Notes: generated by a model from the sequence alone, not told the origin. A DNA stretch of 64,000 bases from Rhynchonema sp. JSB1_4 (GCA_030248065.1 JASAMV010006842.1:1-64000), one strand, 5' to 3'. Positions 1-11,430 are shown, counted from the stretch's first letter. Program-made: numbers and translations.

Positions 1-59
1 TGACCCATTTAACTCGCAGTTGATGACACAAACAATGGTGGTAACTCCCCGGCGAGCGC

Positions 60-296
60 GCGGCGTATACCTTGGTTGTCGTCAAAGTGAACGAACAGGC
101 TTGTTTTGACCCATTGTATCATCAGAAACTGTGTAAAAAAGTGTATGAAGGCCAGGGTGCTTGTTTTGATCCATTATATCATCAGAAACTGACGGAAATA
201 CTGCATAGAGGACAAGGTGCTTGTTTTGACCCATTATATCATCAGAAACAGAGTGACAACGTGTGGTCACCACAACCAAGGTATACGGCGCTGCCT
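60..296. repeat. Small inverted-repeat element with 60-bp tandem repeat
   Basis: GGCGTATACCTTGGTTGT near 62 is repeated inverted near 274-291. Between them a 60-bp unit containing GCTTGTTTTGAYCCATTRTA is present about 2.6 times. The unit is open in one plus-strand frame (ACFDPLYHQKL repeated), most likely because its length is a multiple of three. Confidence 0.6.
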
Positions 297-317
297 CCGG
301 CACTTTTTTCCTAGTTT

Positions 318-405
318 CTCTTTCATTAGAGCGTGGAGGAAGGGAACAAACCAGCAAGCAGCAACCCAAAGTGCCATGAGCTGGTGGACGGACTATACTC
401 CTCTA
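318..405. repeat. Dispersed repeat GAGCTGATGGACGGACTATA
   Basis: Shares CTCTTTCATTAGAGCGTGG and the GAGCTGRTGGACGGACTATA block with 8655-8740; 8310-8340 carries the second block only. Confidence 0.55.
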
Positions 406-562
406 CGTGTGAATATTCTATATATTCTATTCTATCTATTCTTCCTGGCGAAGCAAAATGGTCGGACCCCGTTCTGTTCACTAGGGTCAATGTCAAACTT
501 GGTGATCGGATGTGACTTGCCCTGGTTGCGCGTGATTCTTGCATCCAGGGAACTTAATGGAA

Positions 563-637
563 CCACTAATTGCGTCCAGCTTATTAGTTATTCATTTCAG
601 GTCGGAAAACATCTTTTACGCTGGACGAAATTAGTGG
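563..637. repeat. Short inverted repeat CCACTAATTKCGTCCAGC
   Basis: CCACTAATTGCGTCCAGC and its inverse with one mismatch border a 75-bp segment. A similar single arm is near 58770-58793. Confidence 0.5.
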
Positions 638-766
638 CATTACTAAATTTCTTAATATCCTTAATTTAAGCAAGTCACGTGACCAAGGCAGATTCCATCC
701 GATCTGATCCGATCAGCAAGTTTATATCGCTCATGTGAAGGCTTGACTGTATTGATATTCAATATA

Positions 767-1061
767 AAGGCAGTCTACGGGAGGTTGTCACTCAGCTCCC
801 GAATACCGTAACCCACCGCAAGAGAGATCGTTGCGAGACCCATGCTGATCGCTGCTTATCGACACGTGTATTAGCGGCAGCAAGCTGGAAATTGTCATCA
901 TGCGCGTCGATCACCAAAACTTGGAAATGTTGGTTGGTGTTGGCGCTAACACGCAAAACATAGATAAAAAACAAAATGGTCTCGACACGATCCTTGCAGA
1001 TCAAAATTACGGTGGGTTACGGTATTCGGGGGCTGAGTGACAACCTCCCGTAGACTGCCTT
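767..1061. mobile_element. Tc1/mariner-like MITE, TA target site
   Basis: About 50-bp terminal inverted repeats (AAGGCAGTCTACGGGAGGTT and onward) flanked by TA on both sides. No coding capacity. Confidence 0.75.
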
Positions 1062-1313
1062 TACTGTATTTCATCCTATTGTTTTTGCAGTTGGTCTCAG
1101 TATGGTCTTGTTGCATTGATCTACTTGTGAAATAATGGCATGTTTACTGGCAGTAAACAAGGTGTTACCGTTCGATTGTTAGTGATGTTTTGCCGCAGTT
1201 CAAAAACCATTGCCTGCTGATTTCAGGGACCGACTAAAAGTCCCGGGGGCCCGGGGCCCGGGCCCGGGATGAGGTGACTAAAAGCCCCGGGGGCCCGGGG
1301 CCCGAGCCCGTGG

Positions 1314-2262
1314 CTAAAATTTTTTTTTTGATTTTTTTTTGACGAAAATTTTTTTTATTAGAAAAAGTGTTGCAAACGACGTTTCAGGACAAATGAAATC
1401 GATCCAACATATTTTTCAAAAATTGAAAAATTTTCGCCTGAGACCCAACTTGTGCGGTGACACCCGGTAGTATTGTGCAGATTCTATGGTCTTCTATTGG
1501 TCGCACAATGACTTTATAAGAATTGGTCAAATTTTTTTCCTGAATCGCAAAGCAGGCTAGTGACGGGGCAATGACGTTGCGTTGCGCGATCACACACAAA
1601 ACAGGTAGTAAAGAGAATGTTTCAGACCTGCGGCAACGTGGTTGATCTGCTAGATTATTTTCAGCTGAAAATGTTTTGTGAGAATCACAAATAGCACAGT
1701 AGTTAAGAGTGATTGAACGTGGAAATCAGGATTGATTTTGATGAATTCTTATATGGTCATTGTGCGACCAATACCAGTCTGAGGTTGATGTTGACTAACG
1801 ATGTTACTCTAATGTATTGTAGCATGCCGTACAACGTATTTTAATGCATCTAATGCCGTATATCTGACATACGACCATCAAAATATCGATTACAGCCCAA
1901 ATCATGCGTGTCAGATCGACTTTGCGCGCCCGGTTTTGCACCAGACCTATGTATATACATGTGTAGTAGCATGCAGTAGTACATTATCGGTGCCACATCA
2001 CTATAAAAGAGCAGCCCCGCGCATCCCTGTACGGATTTGGGGACAATACAGGGCGCCGCAGGCGCGATTTTGGAAAAATTGTCCCGTCCACAGGAAAAAA
2101 GTGCCAATTTTTGGCCTCGAAAAAGGCCATTTTTGGACATTTCAGCCCTTTTTGGGCAACTTTTTTTTATTAAAAAAAAAAGCAAAATCTGAGTTTCAAA
2201 AAAAATTTTTTTTTTTAAAAAAAAAATTTTTTAATTAACCACTTTTTTTTGAAACAACCCTG
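1314..2262. mobile_element. hAT-like MITE copy, left end lost, carrying a second MITE
   Basis: Homologous to 10709-11430 over its length, ending in CAACCCTG. Interrupted at 1497-1771 by another MITE. Contains the internal TATA-like CTATAAAAG also present in the other copy. Confidence 0.7.
1497..1771. mobile_element. MITE family TTGGTCGCACAATGAC, TA target site
   Basis: Terminal repeats TTGGTCGCACAATGACYWTA flanked by TA. The same site in the paralogous sequence near 10940 is uninterrupted, which proves insertion. Other copies: 8399-8505 (partial), 55366-55638, 62451-62723; related 57521-57927. Confidence 0.85.
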
Positions 2263-3026
2263 CTCGTGCGGTGCTTGTAAAGTATCATCACCAACCATGC
2301 ATGTGCTTGTTCGGAAGCACACCAAATTACATTCACATCACAACCAGTGCACGTGCCTTAAGTGGGTGAAGTTATACTTTACCTATGGGTGCATTTAGCG
2401 TAAAAAAAATTTCTAAGCCGTTATGAAGTAGCATATCCACAAAGTCCCGCTGCTGCAAATCACTGCGCTGTTGCGAAATCTGAGGCCGACCCTGACCCCA
2501 AGTTGAGCTTCATTGCCGTCGAATGATCACTTATTGTAATGAAACGCCACAGATCTATGTCTGGGTTGCCTTGAGGGCTGCATTGAAGCAAAAAATACCA
2601 ATGTTATTGGTCAGACAGTAAGCTGCTTTGAGGGCACGCCTTTGCGCAAGACCAGTGACACGTTGCTGTTTCAGCCCGTAACGCCAGACAACTTAGGTGA
2701 TCCGGGCCAGTCGTCAGAGACGAAATCACAGGTCACAGATCTACATTTTTAGCTTACCTCTTTGGTAACTGTGAAATCTGTGTCGTTGTCAGGTTGCCGC
2801 TTTTGTAACTCTGAAACTTAATGGCCAGACTTGTAAGTTGGTATTTGACGAAAACCATCTTTGATCACTAGCCTGTCACGCAACTATATAATTCGAAAAA
2901 TCTATCTCCACCAGTTATCCTTTGGGCTGACGCTGGTGTGCTTACCAAGGACACAGTTGGATTTTGTCATGGTCTTGACGTGATTCATTACACGATATTA
3001 TACGTGTGAACTAATTTGTGCCTGTA
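2263..3026. other. No recognisable feature
   Basis: I see no gene, repeat copy or inverted repeat in this stretch. Confidence 0.5.
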
Positions 3027-3028
3027 TA

Positions 3029-3294
3029 GTACATTTCTAATTTCGTTGCCTCATGCATTTTTACAGTCGCAGGGAGTCGAAGCAGACAACAAGCTCAACA
3101 CGTAAAATATGTAGTCAACAAGCCACGCAGCTGACACATACCCGTCTTGTGTGTGACTGAAACATTCGAAACGCACACTAGCCAGCTGCGTGGCTTGAGT
3201 TGACTCTGTGTTGAGCTTGTTGCCTGCCTCGACTTCGAACTGCAGTTTCCCTGCATCTGTAAAAATGCATGAGGCAACGAAATTAGAAATTTAC
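3029..3294. mobile_element. Tc1/mariner-like MITE (GTAAATTTCYAAWTTCG termini)
   Basis: Long inverted repeats ending GTAMATTTCTAATTTCGTTG with TA on both sides (3027-3028, 3295-3296). Related to 63263-63497 by terminal sequence. Confidence 0.75.
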
Positions 3295-3588
3295 TATATG
3301 ATTTATGCCAATCCTTTCGTGCTAATTTTAATCTCATGTTGTTACTTAGCAATTTTTCTTATTTGTTTGCCTATCACTATCGTTGTTTGCATGCTAAAAA
3401 GTTGCGAACTTTCAGGATTTTATCAGTTATTGATCACCCAGTTCATAATTATTCATTGCTTGTAAAATAGCAAAAACGGTGTAACAATCATGTCACTTTA
3501 AAGCACACGCTGTGCAGAAAATTACGCATTAGATGGATATAAAATAAATGGTAGCGCAAAAACATCGATGCGAAAAAGCAGAAGGTAA

Positions 3589-3775
3589 AGGCAACCCACG
3601 CCAACACGAGCCCGATTTCGGAGGCAGAGTGCTTGCAAAACGAATAGAAAGAGAAAATCATCATGCTCCACATTGTATTCTACAACGTGTAACATTTCCC
3701 AAATCAGCAGCCACGTCGGAATGTTTCACCATTCCGTCAGCTGCGAAATCGGGCTCGTGTTGACGTTGTTTGCCT
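3589..3775. mobile_element. MITE family AGGCAAMCNACRYCAACACG
   Basis: Inverted termini with ACACGAGCCCGATTTCGGAG and a core containing GAAACATTCCGACGTGGCTG on the complementary strand. Other copies: 38937-39130, 49488-49680, 55676-55795 (partial). Confidence 0.7.
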
Positions 3776-3871
3776 ATAAACGAGAAGCTCATGAATGTAT
3801 GGTTTGCAGGTGGACCGACACAAGCCAAAAATCATGAAACGTTTATGAAACATTACTGTCCACAAAACGCG

Positions 3872-4056
3872 GAACGCCGTCTGAGACTGGAAAGGCGGAA
3901 CACCGTCGCCAAAGCAGAAGCGGTGTCGTTTCGGTAACGAGAGCCAATCGCCGGAATAAGCACTAGACGGCCCGCCAACTTTTGGCAGTGGAGAGCGTCC
4001 AACGGCATCACTTTTGCTTGACGACGGTGTTCCGCTTTTCCGGTCTCCGGTCTGAG
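3872..4056. repeat. Inverted repeat GGCGGAACACCGTCG
   Basis: Arms with GGAAAGGCGGAACACCGTCG near 3889 and its inverse near 4022-4042 bound a 185-bp segment, probably a decayed MITE. Confidence 0.5.
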
Positions 4057-4728
4057 AAGGTTTCTGAGCCGTAATGTTTCACGAAAAATTGAAAGACGCT
4101 CTGGTGGGCGGAAAATGAACTGAACTGAAATAACGTGAAAATTCAGGGCATTTGAACCACGGCACTGACTTCGAAAATCTGAAGTTTTGGACAAAACTAG
4201 CTCAGGTGTTGTGCGGAAACGCAGGGACGGCTGTCCTTTGGCTGAGCCCAAAACCACACCACTTTGAGGGGTAGACAAGACACATCTTCCTGGCTGGCTG
4301 GACAAGTAAATCTTGCTCAACTGAACTCCTCAACTTGTCAACAATAACACATCTCAAGTCTAACTATCCATATCCATCTCCCCCTCCACCCCAAATCACT
4401 TCAACTGGTTGATCGTCTCATTCAACTCAGCCCAATCGGCCATTGCTTTCATTTCATTTCATCTCACTTCTTCCAAATTGACTGAAGCGGGATCACTTCA
4501 TTATCAAATAGAAACCTTCAAATTCTACGAGTCGTGTTCTGTTGAAAACATTGCGATGTAATCCAGTTATGCAGATACGTAGATTATATCGTTTTCGTTA
4601 CGGTGTTCTGCCTTGTTACCGTATACATACATACATTGCTTGCGGTGGTGACCCGCCTTGCACTTGCATGGTTGTCTCACCTTGTTCAATCATGCGTATC
4701 GCACACGCGCGCGCAACACACTGCAAAC

Positions 4729-4772
4729 AACACACATGCACACACACACACAAACACACACAAACGCGCCAG
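4729..4772. repeat. CA microsatellite
   Basis: Imperfect (CA)n with interspersed A and TG changes. Confidence 0.85.
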
Positions 4773-4839
4773 CCAGCTGTGCTGACTGTGCTGCTGCTTG
4801 TTTGTTTATAAGGCACGTGTTTAGCAGCATGGTCAACAC

Positions 4840-4925
4840 GGCTTTATAGCCGAAACGGTAAGTAGTCGGACTCACAACCGGAAGGTCGAGGGTTCGAGTC
4901 CACTTTGGGCCCTCGAAACTTTTTT
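4840..4925 (+). other. tRNA-like Pol III unit (Val-CAC-like), probably SINE head or tRNA relic
   Basis: A-box TAGCCGAAACGG (4847-4858), exact B-box GGTTCGAGTCC (4891-4901), a 7-nt loop with CAC at the anticodon position and a T6 run near 4920. The D and T stems pair poorly and the acceptor strands do not close, so it is not an intact tRNA gene. Confidence 0.4.
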
Positions 4926-5164
4926 CGCACAAAACCTGTCCCGGGACTTTTAGTCACCTCAGCCCGGGCCCGGGCCAGCACCGCGGGACTTTTAGTCACG
5001 GGCCCCGGGCCCCGGGGCTTTTAGTCACCTCATCCCGGGCCCGGGCCCCGGGCCCCCGGGACTTTTAGTCGGTCCCCTGATTTCATAGTTTTGCAAAACA
5101 TTGGAGCCCTGGCCGCAAAGAACCACCCGCCATGCTGGAAACCGCAAAAAATTAGTAATTTGCT

Positions 5165-5445
5165 CTAATCGAACTTTTCCGGTTTGCGGTTGATAAAATA
5201 ACCGCAAACCGGATTTATTGTGAAACACACGTTCACAATGGTGCGGTTTGCGATTTGCGGTTTGCGACAGAAAGAAACCGGAAACCGGATTTATTGTGAA
5301 ACACACGTTCACAATCGTGCGGTTTGCGGTTTGCGGCAGAAAGAAACCGCAAACCGGAAACCGGATTTATTGTGAAATTGAAAAAGTGCGGTTTGCGGCA
5401 AAAAACAACCGCAAACCGCAAACCAGATTTATTGTGAAACCAGCC
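5165..5445. repeat. Tandem repeat of about 90 bp with GCGGTTTGCGG
   Basis: About three imperfect copies of a unit made of AACCGGATTTATTGTGAAAC plus GCGGTTTGCGGTTTGCGG and its inverse, so each unit can form hairpins. Confidence 0.75.
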
Positions 5446-5556
5446 TCACTTAGGGGGGCTCTATTCCGGGGGACGGCTCTATTAATTCACTGACCCCTTT
5501 TTGGGGGGCTGTATTACGGGGGGGCTGTATTTAGGTTTTTACGGTATTCTATTTCT
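5446..5556. mobile_element. Fragment of TACCGTAAAAACCTAAATA element
   Basis: Right half of the element seen complete at 17053-17499, with repeated GGGGGGCTNTATT motifs, ending GTTTTTACGGTA. Confidence 0.65.
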
Positions 5557-5850
5557 GACAATACGGTACACTGGCACGCACAGACACTACAGTGGTGCCT
5601 ATGGGTGTTTTTGATGCTGATTTGTGACTAAAATAGTTGAAACAAGCCACATTGACATCGCCCGCGCTTGGCCAAAGTTGTTCTGAACGAAAAAATTACT
5701 GTCTAAAATTGGAAAATTTCGTAAAAAACGGTTTTTTTCCGTCCGCCAACGGCACCGCCTGTTCCCCCTCCCGGACAGGAACTACAGTGTTCAGTTCTGA
5801 CAAGCGAACAATGCAGGAACCCGCGCGACACGGTATGCATATGCATCAAC

Positions 5851-6576
5851 CAGAGATCAGGATCGGGCCGGGCTGGGGATTTTGAACTTTTGGCTCGGGC
5901 CGGGCCTGGCCGAAGATTTGGAGGTTCGGGCCGGGTGTTGCCGGCTCGCCCCGGCCCGAATTGCTCAAATTTCAAGCCGAACCCATCGTTTTAGACCAAA
6001 AATTTCCAAAAAATCGCGCCTCGCGCAGAGTACCACATGCACATTTTTTGTGGGACCCAAATGGCCCCGGTTTACAGCAGTGTAGTTCCTGGGGGGGGAG
6101 GGGGGGTCCCCCCCTAAGGTACACTAACCGCCGCGACCAAGGTACACTAGTACACTAACCGCCGCGCCAGGTACACTAACCGCCTCACTTTTTGCCCAAA
6201 ATAGGCATTTTTAGGCCTAAAATGGGCATTTTTAGGCCTTAAAATGGGTGATTTTAAGGTCGATGTTGTCAAAATTCGCCAAAATACCCTTTTTATGGAG
6301 AATTTTTTCCAAAAAGGGCCAAAAATAGGTCAAATTTTCAACCTCAAAAAGTGACTTTTTCCTGGATTTGGGTCTTCCCCCCCCTTCCCCCCAGGGAGGT
6401 ACACTAACCGCCGCACGGAAAAAAGGGGTAGGTACACTAACCGCCGCGCCGGACCAGGAACTACACTGGTTTACACATTTTGCAAATTTTGGCTTTTTGC
6501 GACTTGTTCCTTAGACCCCAAAATCGGGCCGGGCCGGAGTTTTTGGTCAGTCGAGCCCGGCCGGGCCGAATCTCTG
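5851..6576. mobile_element. hAT-like MITE (CAGAGAT termini, CGGGCC motif), host of a nested MITE
   Basis: Termini CAGAGAT...ATCTCTG, 8-bp target duplication GCATCAAC / GCATCAAT (one mismatch), repeated CGGGCCGGGC at both ends. A second element sits inside at 6078-6468. Confidence 0.75.
6078..6468. mobile_element. hAT-like MITE, motif GGTACACTAACCGCCGC
   Basis: TIR CAGTGTAGTTCCTGG with inverse, 8-bp duplication GTTTACAG / GTTTACAC. The motif GGTACACTAACCGCCGC or a close variant occurs about five times just inside both ends. The AT-rich core has AAAATGGGCATTTTTAGGCC. Confidence 0.85.
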
Positions 6577-8270
6577 GCATCAATCAATCAACAAAAAATA
6601 GTATAACGGAAAACGGATCAGAACGGATAAAAAAATTAGTGATGCAAGTGGGAAGCGAAAGTATTTTTTAAATTTTATGAACCCATATAAACAACTTGCA
6701 GATCGCCGACATCAACGGCCATAAATTATTCTCCTCCTCTAAATTATTCTCCTCCTCCTCACGGGGTGACTGCTTTGATTTTTTGTTCATTCAGTTCTCC
6801 AGTTCATTCTAACTTCAGTGTGGGGCATATTTACCAGTCTCTGTGGGGTCAAACAAGTTCCTTGGTTCACTCCATGCTGATTATGTAAACCACGTGGTCG
6901 TGTGAATTCAGCCCGCACTGTAGCCACAAGCAAGGAAGTGGAAAAAGTTATGCTTTTTTCTGCATTGGTGCATCCTGTTAACGTGGACTCACACTGCTGA
7001 ACGTTTCCGGTCTTGGATTGGAACTTGCTATAGATAACTCAGTTTTGTATGCTATAATACAGCGCACCTCATCGGGTTGGCTGCTTGACACATATGTATA
7101 TTGGGTGGAAACACTTTTCTTCGGTACAAGTCTGCATCTCACTGGTACGAGCGAATAAATCGATGGTTCTGTCGCTCGTTGAGAATGGGTGGCTTTGCCG
7201 CCTATGGACATGGTCTGTGCAGTTGTCGTTTTTTTTGCGTTCCTTCATTCTGTCTTGTGTCCGACTGAACTATACGTATTTCGTTTGAATTGGAGTTCCC
7301 ACCTGTTATTTGTAGCCACCCGCGGCTCAAGTTTAAAGAGTAAATTCTCTTGGCAGTTTTTTCTTGTTTTACTGGGTTGCCATAATACCTGGCTGCAAAA
7401 GTTTGCGACACTGCGATACAGCTAAAGTTCGTCAGTTGACATCATCAGTGAACGCAGTGCTTTTGCATCCAGCCTGGCAAAAAAACACGGTCCTTCTCTT
7501 TCCAGCTTTGACGCAACCGAGTTTATCGCAACGTGTTATACATAAAACCTACATACACGTGGGGCAAGCTTGGGTCCATACAGCCAATGTGCGTCATCTT
7601 GCCCCACCAACTGCGGTACACCAAATAAGCGGTTAGCCTGCATTGCTGCGGCTGCTATGCTGCCTGCTTATGGAGTGAATTGAGCAGCTCACAACGAATT
7701 TGGCGCGCACACTCAGATGCCGGGGTGCCTGTTCAAACCGACTTTTGCTAATGTCACCGGCGGAGCTGCGATTTCAGACGCTGTGATACGATGAAATTCT
7801 GTCGTACGCCGCTCTTACGCGGCCGACAGCTCAGCAGTTCTGGGCTTTCTGAACTAAGAACAGGCTCTAGCATGTTCACGACGCCTTTCTAGCCTTTTCA
7901 AGGTGAACCGCTGTTGTTCGAAAGTTGTAAAGTCGTTTCCTGGAGCGTAAACCGAAAACTCAAATGTCGATAGTTTCAAGATCAGATCACATGATAGGTA
8001 TTTTTTTCTTCATGTTCGGGAACAATGCGATGTATAGCGGGTGTCTAATAACGTTCATTAAAAACGTTGGCGACGTTGCTTGTGGAATCTGCCGCCCCTA
8101 TGCTGTGTAGTATAGTCCATCCATCAGCTCGTGACACTTTTTGTCAGCTGAAAAGCTTGACAGGATCCAGAGCTGTTCCGGTTCCGGTTAGCTTACGAAA
8201 AAGAAAAGAAAGAGAAATCGGTTTTTATTTTATTTTTGCGCTCCGTTTTCTCTGACATTGCCTTGCGGAG
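6577..8270. other. No recognisable feature
   Basis: About 1.7 kb with only short stop-rich frames. No gene, repeat family or inverted repeat that I can identify. Confidence 0.5.
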
Positions 8271-8398
8271 GAACAATTTTTCACAACGGAACCAGAACCT
8301 CCCAACCAAAAGTGCCGTGAGCTGATGGACGGACTATGCTTATGCCGCTACACCAGAACTTTAATAGGATGTTATTGTACCCTAGCATTACATGGCTA

Positions 8399-8505
8399 TT
8401 GGTCGCACAATGATCATATAAGAATTCATCAAATCAATCCTGATTTTCAAGTTCAGTCGCTCTTAACCACTGTGTTATTTGTGATTCTCACAAAAAATTG
8501 GTGTC
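8399..8505. mobile_element. Partial MITE, TTGGTCGCACAATGA family
   Basis: Left half of the family, matching 55366-55470 in orientation; it breaks off after the TGATTCTCACAAA block. Confidence 0.7.
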
Positions 8506-8654
8506 ACCTTTGAAAAAAAACTAAAAGAGACAAAATGTGCTGAAGATTGAATTCGATCAAATTTGAAATAAAATTAAATAAAAATCGATAAAACACGTCG
8601 ATTTCATAAAAACCACAATGTGGGAACAAAAAATTTTTTTTCGGAAACTCAATT

Positions 8655-8740
8655 TCTCTTTCATAAGAACGTGGAGGAAGGAACCTAGTCAGCCAGCAGC
8701 ATCACAAAGTGACATGAGCTGATGGACGGACTATACACAA
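8655..8740. repeat. Dispersed repeat copy
   Basis: Second copy of the 318-405 repeat with the GGACGGACTATA block. Confidence 0.55.
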
Positions 8741-9824
8741 CTACGTCTAACAGTTGTGTGCACTTCTTACACACGTGCGTATTTTGCAGACCACTATCGG
8801 TCGGTTGTTTTTGTCATACGTGGGTTACGAGCCCAGGTATAACAAAAACAACTCGTAATTGTCACCTCACTTCTTGTTTGTCATCCATACTCAGTTTGTG
8901 CAGTTTGTCGCTCATTCTACTTGGCGGTTCCTTTGGCTGGCATTGGCAAAGCGTTGGCCAAGTCATGTTCACAACTTGTGAAAGTTCGTGTCTGCTGGAT
9001 TTTTTTAAAAAAAGGTTTTTATTTTTTTCGGGGCAACAAAATGCGGTAAACGTCCAAAATGGCCTTTTTGGGGGTTATTTTTTGTAATTTTATCTCAAGG
9101 GTCGAAAATTTTTTTGTCAAAATCAGTTTTGGGGCAAATCGTATTTGGTACCAAGTGGTACCTTCCCGTGATACGTGAGACAGTATGCATGTTGGTGCTT
9201 CGACATGTCACACCCCATCGGGGAGCTCGAACTCGGTCAGGTACGAGGTACGACCGATTCAGCGACCCAACAGTGTTTCTACGCTTATTGTCCGAATTCT
9301 GTGTGGTTTATGAGAAAATCTTGCTTATTTCGACCAGAAACTACTGTGTCTGATACAATAGAAGAGCAACAATCACCCTTCCATTTTAAGCACAGTCTGT
9401 TGCATCGCACCGCACCGATATGGCGTATACACGGTCGGTGATGCTTCACGCCAGCGTAATCGGCCGGCGCCCGATTAAGCTGTCTTACGAAAAAGCAGCG
9501 ATTCATACTACTTTTACCCACTTGGGAAAAAATTCGCTTCTGTTGCGCCTGTTCGCTGGATTTAGCCGCCTGTTAGATATTTGCTTATTTGGTGGGCCTT
9601 GTTTCGCTCTTATCGATGTTCCTGGATCTGTGGCTTTATCAGCGGTTGCTGTTGCGTGCTGTGTGTGTGTGTTTGACCAAGATTTCCCATCACTGGCCGA
9701 CATGCTAGACACGTCGTACTATATAGATAGAACTGTTTGTTGTATTTGCAAAGCTGCAAACACACGTAGTATGATGTTACGCTGCCCGTCTGACGTACGG
9801 TCGATTTCAACATAAACACATCAG
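8741..9824. other. No recognisable feature
   Basis: Contains a short (TG)n near 9658 and a 131-codon open frame at 9420-9815 without recognisable similarity or exon-like codon use. Confidence 0.45.
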
Positions 9825-10220
9825 GGTTGGGCAAAAAAAACGGGGGCTTTTTTCTAAAAAAACACTTTTTTATAAAAAAACGCCCGCTTCTTTTTTTTTT
9901 TTTTTTTTTTTTCTTTTTTTTTTTTTCTTTTTTTGCGATTTACCAGAAAATATTCCCTTTCTTTTCCAAATATTTTCTCACTTTCTTTCTTTTTCTTTCT
10001 CTCGTTCCTTCATCCACCCCGCAGCCGCCCGCGCCGCTGATCTGATTCAGACCTGCAAAGTGAAAACCCTCTTTCTCTCCCCCCCCTAGAACGTCTTCAT
10101 TTAACCACGTTTTCTTCCCAACATGAGCGTTTTCCAATTTTTTTGGGGGCATATTTTGGTCATCTGGGCGTTTCCCCTAAAAAACCAACGTTTCCCCCCT
10201 TTTTTTAAAAAATTTTTTAT
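9825..10220. mobile_element. hAT-like MITE copy (CAGGGTTGGGCAAAA)
   Basis: Begins CAGGGTTGGGCAAAAAAAAC and shares the AACATGAGCGTTTTCC and GGGGGCATATTTTGGTCATC blocks with 36611-37126. Long T tract near 9890-9935. The right end is not clear. Confidence 0.6.
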
Positions 10221-10331
10221 TTTTATCCCTTCCCCACACCCCACCCACGGGGCGACGTGCGCTTCAGAGGGGTGTTGACGTTGAGTGTGTGTGCACGTGG
10301 TACAGTCAGTCCCAGACAGTGCGCAGAATTA

Positions 10332-10557
10332 GGGCGGAATTTTCGAAACGGTGTAAAGGTCAGTTGGGCGTAAAGGTCGGTGTAAAGTTCGGTCGAAAGC
10401 TCGGTCGGCGTGGCTGGGTGTAAACGTGAAACATTGCCTGTTATTAACGTGGCATGTTTCAAGTTTACACCGATGTCTATCACACTGAGCTGTCGACCGA
10501 GCTTTCCACCGACCTTTACACCCAACTGACCTTTGCACCGTTTCGAAAATATCACCC
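10332..10557. mobile_element. PIF/Harbinger-like MITE, TTA target site
   Basis: Almost entirely an inverted repeat; termini GGGYGATATTTTCGAAACGG, flanked by TTA on both sides. Core GTGAAACATT and inverse. Other copies: 34577-34803, 40148-40587, 60279-60465 with flanks ATA/AGA, ATT and ATA. The GGG start plus 3-bp AT-rich duplication suggests Harbinger; no transposase is present. Confidence 0.8.
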
Positions 10558-10708
10558 TTAGAATCAGCGCATGGTCGCGCATTTTTTGCGCATTGAGTAA
10601 TGTGTGCTGTCAACGCATCTGACAGCATGTGCACTTGTGCGGTATTGCTGACGGTGACAAACGTTTCTTAGCGTGCAATATTCGGTTAGCAATTTTAACT
10701 ATTGCGAC

Positions 10709-11430
10709 CAGGGTTGAAAAAAAAAATTTTTTATTAACGAGCTTTTTTTTTTAAAAAAAAAATTTTTTTTTTGATTTTTTTTTTGACGAAAAATTTTTTT
10801 ATTAGAAAAAGTGTTGCAAACGACGTTTCAGGATAAATGAAATCGATACAACATATTTTTCAAAAATTGAAAAATTTTCGCCTCAGACCGAACTTGTGTG
10901 GTGACACCCGGTAGTATTGTGCAGATTCCATGGTCTCCGACCAGTCTGAGGTTGATGTTCACTAACGATGTTACTCTGATGTATTGTAGCATGCCGTACA
11001 ACGTATTTTAATGCATCTAATGCCGTATATCTGATATACGACCATCAAAATATCGATTACAGCCCAAATCTTGCGCGTCAGATCGACTTTGCGCTCCCGG
11101 TTTTGCACCAGACCTGCATATATACATGTGTAGTAGCATGTAGTAGTACATTATCGGTGCCACATCACTATAAAAGACCAGCCCCGCGCATCCCTGTACG
11201 GATTTGGGGACAATACAGGGCGCCGCAGGCGCGATTTTGGAAAAATTGTCTCGTCCACAGAAAAAAAGTGCCAATTTTTTGCCTCAAAAAAGGCCATTTT
11301 TGGACATTTTAGCCCATTTTGGGCAACTTTTTTTTATTAAAAAAAAAAGCAAAATCTGAGTTTCAAAAAAAAAAATTTTTTTTTTAAAAAAATTTTTTTA
11401 ATTGACCACTTTTTTTTTGAAACAACCCTG
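10709..11430. mobile_element. hAT-like MITE, 8-bp duplication ATTGCGAC
   Basis: CAGGGTTG...CAACCCTG termini with perfect ATTGCGAC at 10701-10708 and 11431-11438. Intact version of 1314-2262 without the nested element. Confidence 0.9.

Larger units (their letters stand above)
1226..5076. mobile_element. 3.85-kb terminal-inverted-repeat element with 9-bp target duplication
   Basis: Terminal repeats of about 80 bp start GGGACCGACTAAAAGTCCCG and continue as G/C palindromes with repeated TGACTAAAAGYCCCGGG. The 9-mer CTGATTTCA directly precedes the left end (1217-1225) and follows the right end (5077-5085). The interior holds other MITEs and no transposase I recognise. A 9-bp duplication would suit a Mutator-type element; that assignment is inference. 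Confidence 0.6.

Noticed and set aside
1995..2060. TATA-like CTATAAAAG in the hAT-like copies taken as an LTR promoter
   Set aside because: The element has CAGGG termini and an 8-bp target duplication, not TG...CA ends with 4-6 bp, so it is not a solo LTR.
3853..4320. 155-codon open frame on the minus strand
   Set aside because: Overlaps an inverted repeat, no recognisable protein similarity, codon use unlike the CLUH and ATP7 exons.
4840..4912. Functional tRNA-Val gene
   Set aside because: D, T and acceptor stems do not pair.
9420..9815. 131-codon plus-strand frame
   Set aside because: No recognisable domain and no consistent splice partners.
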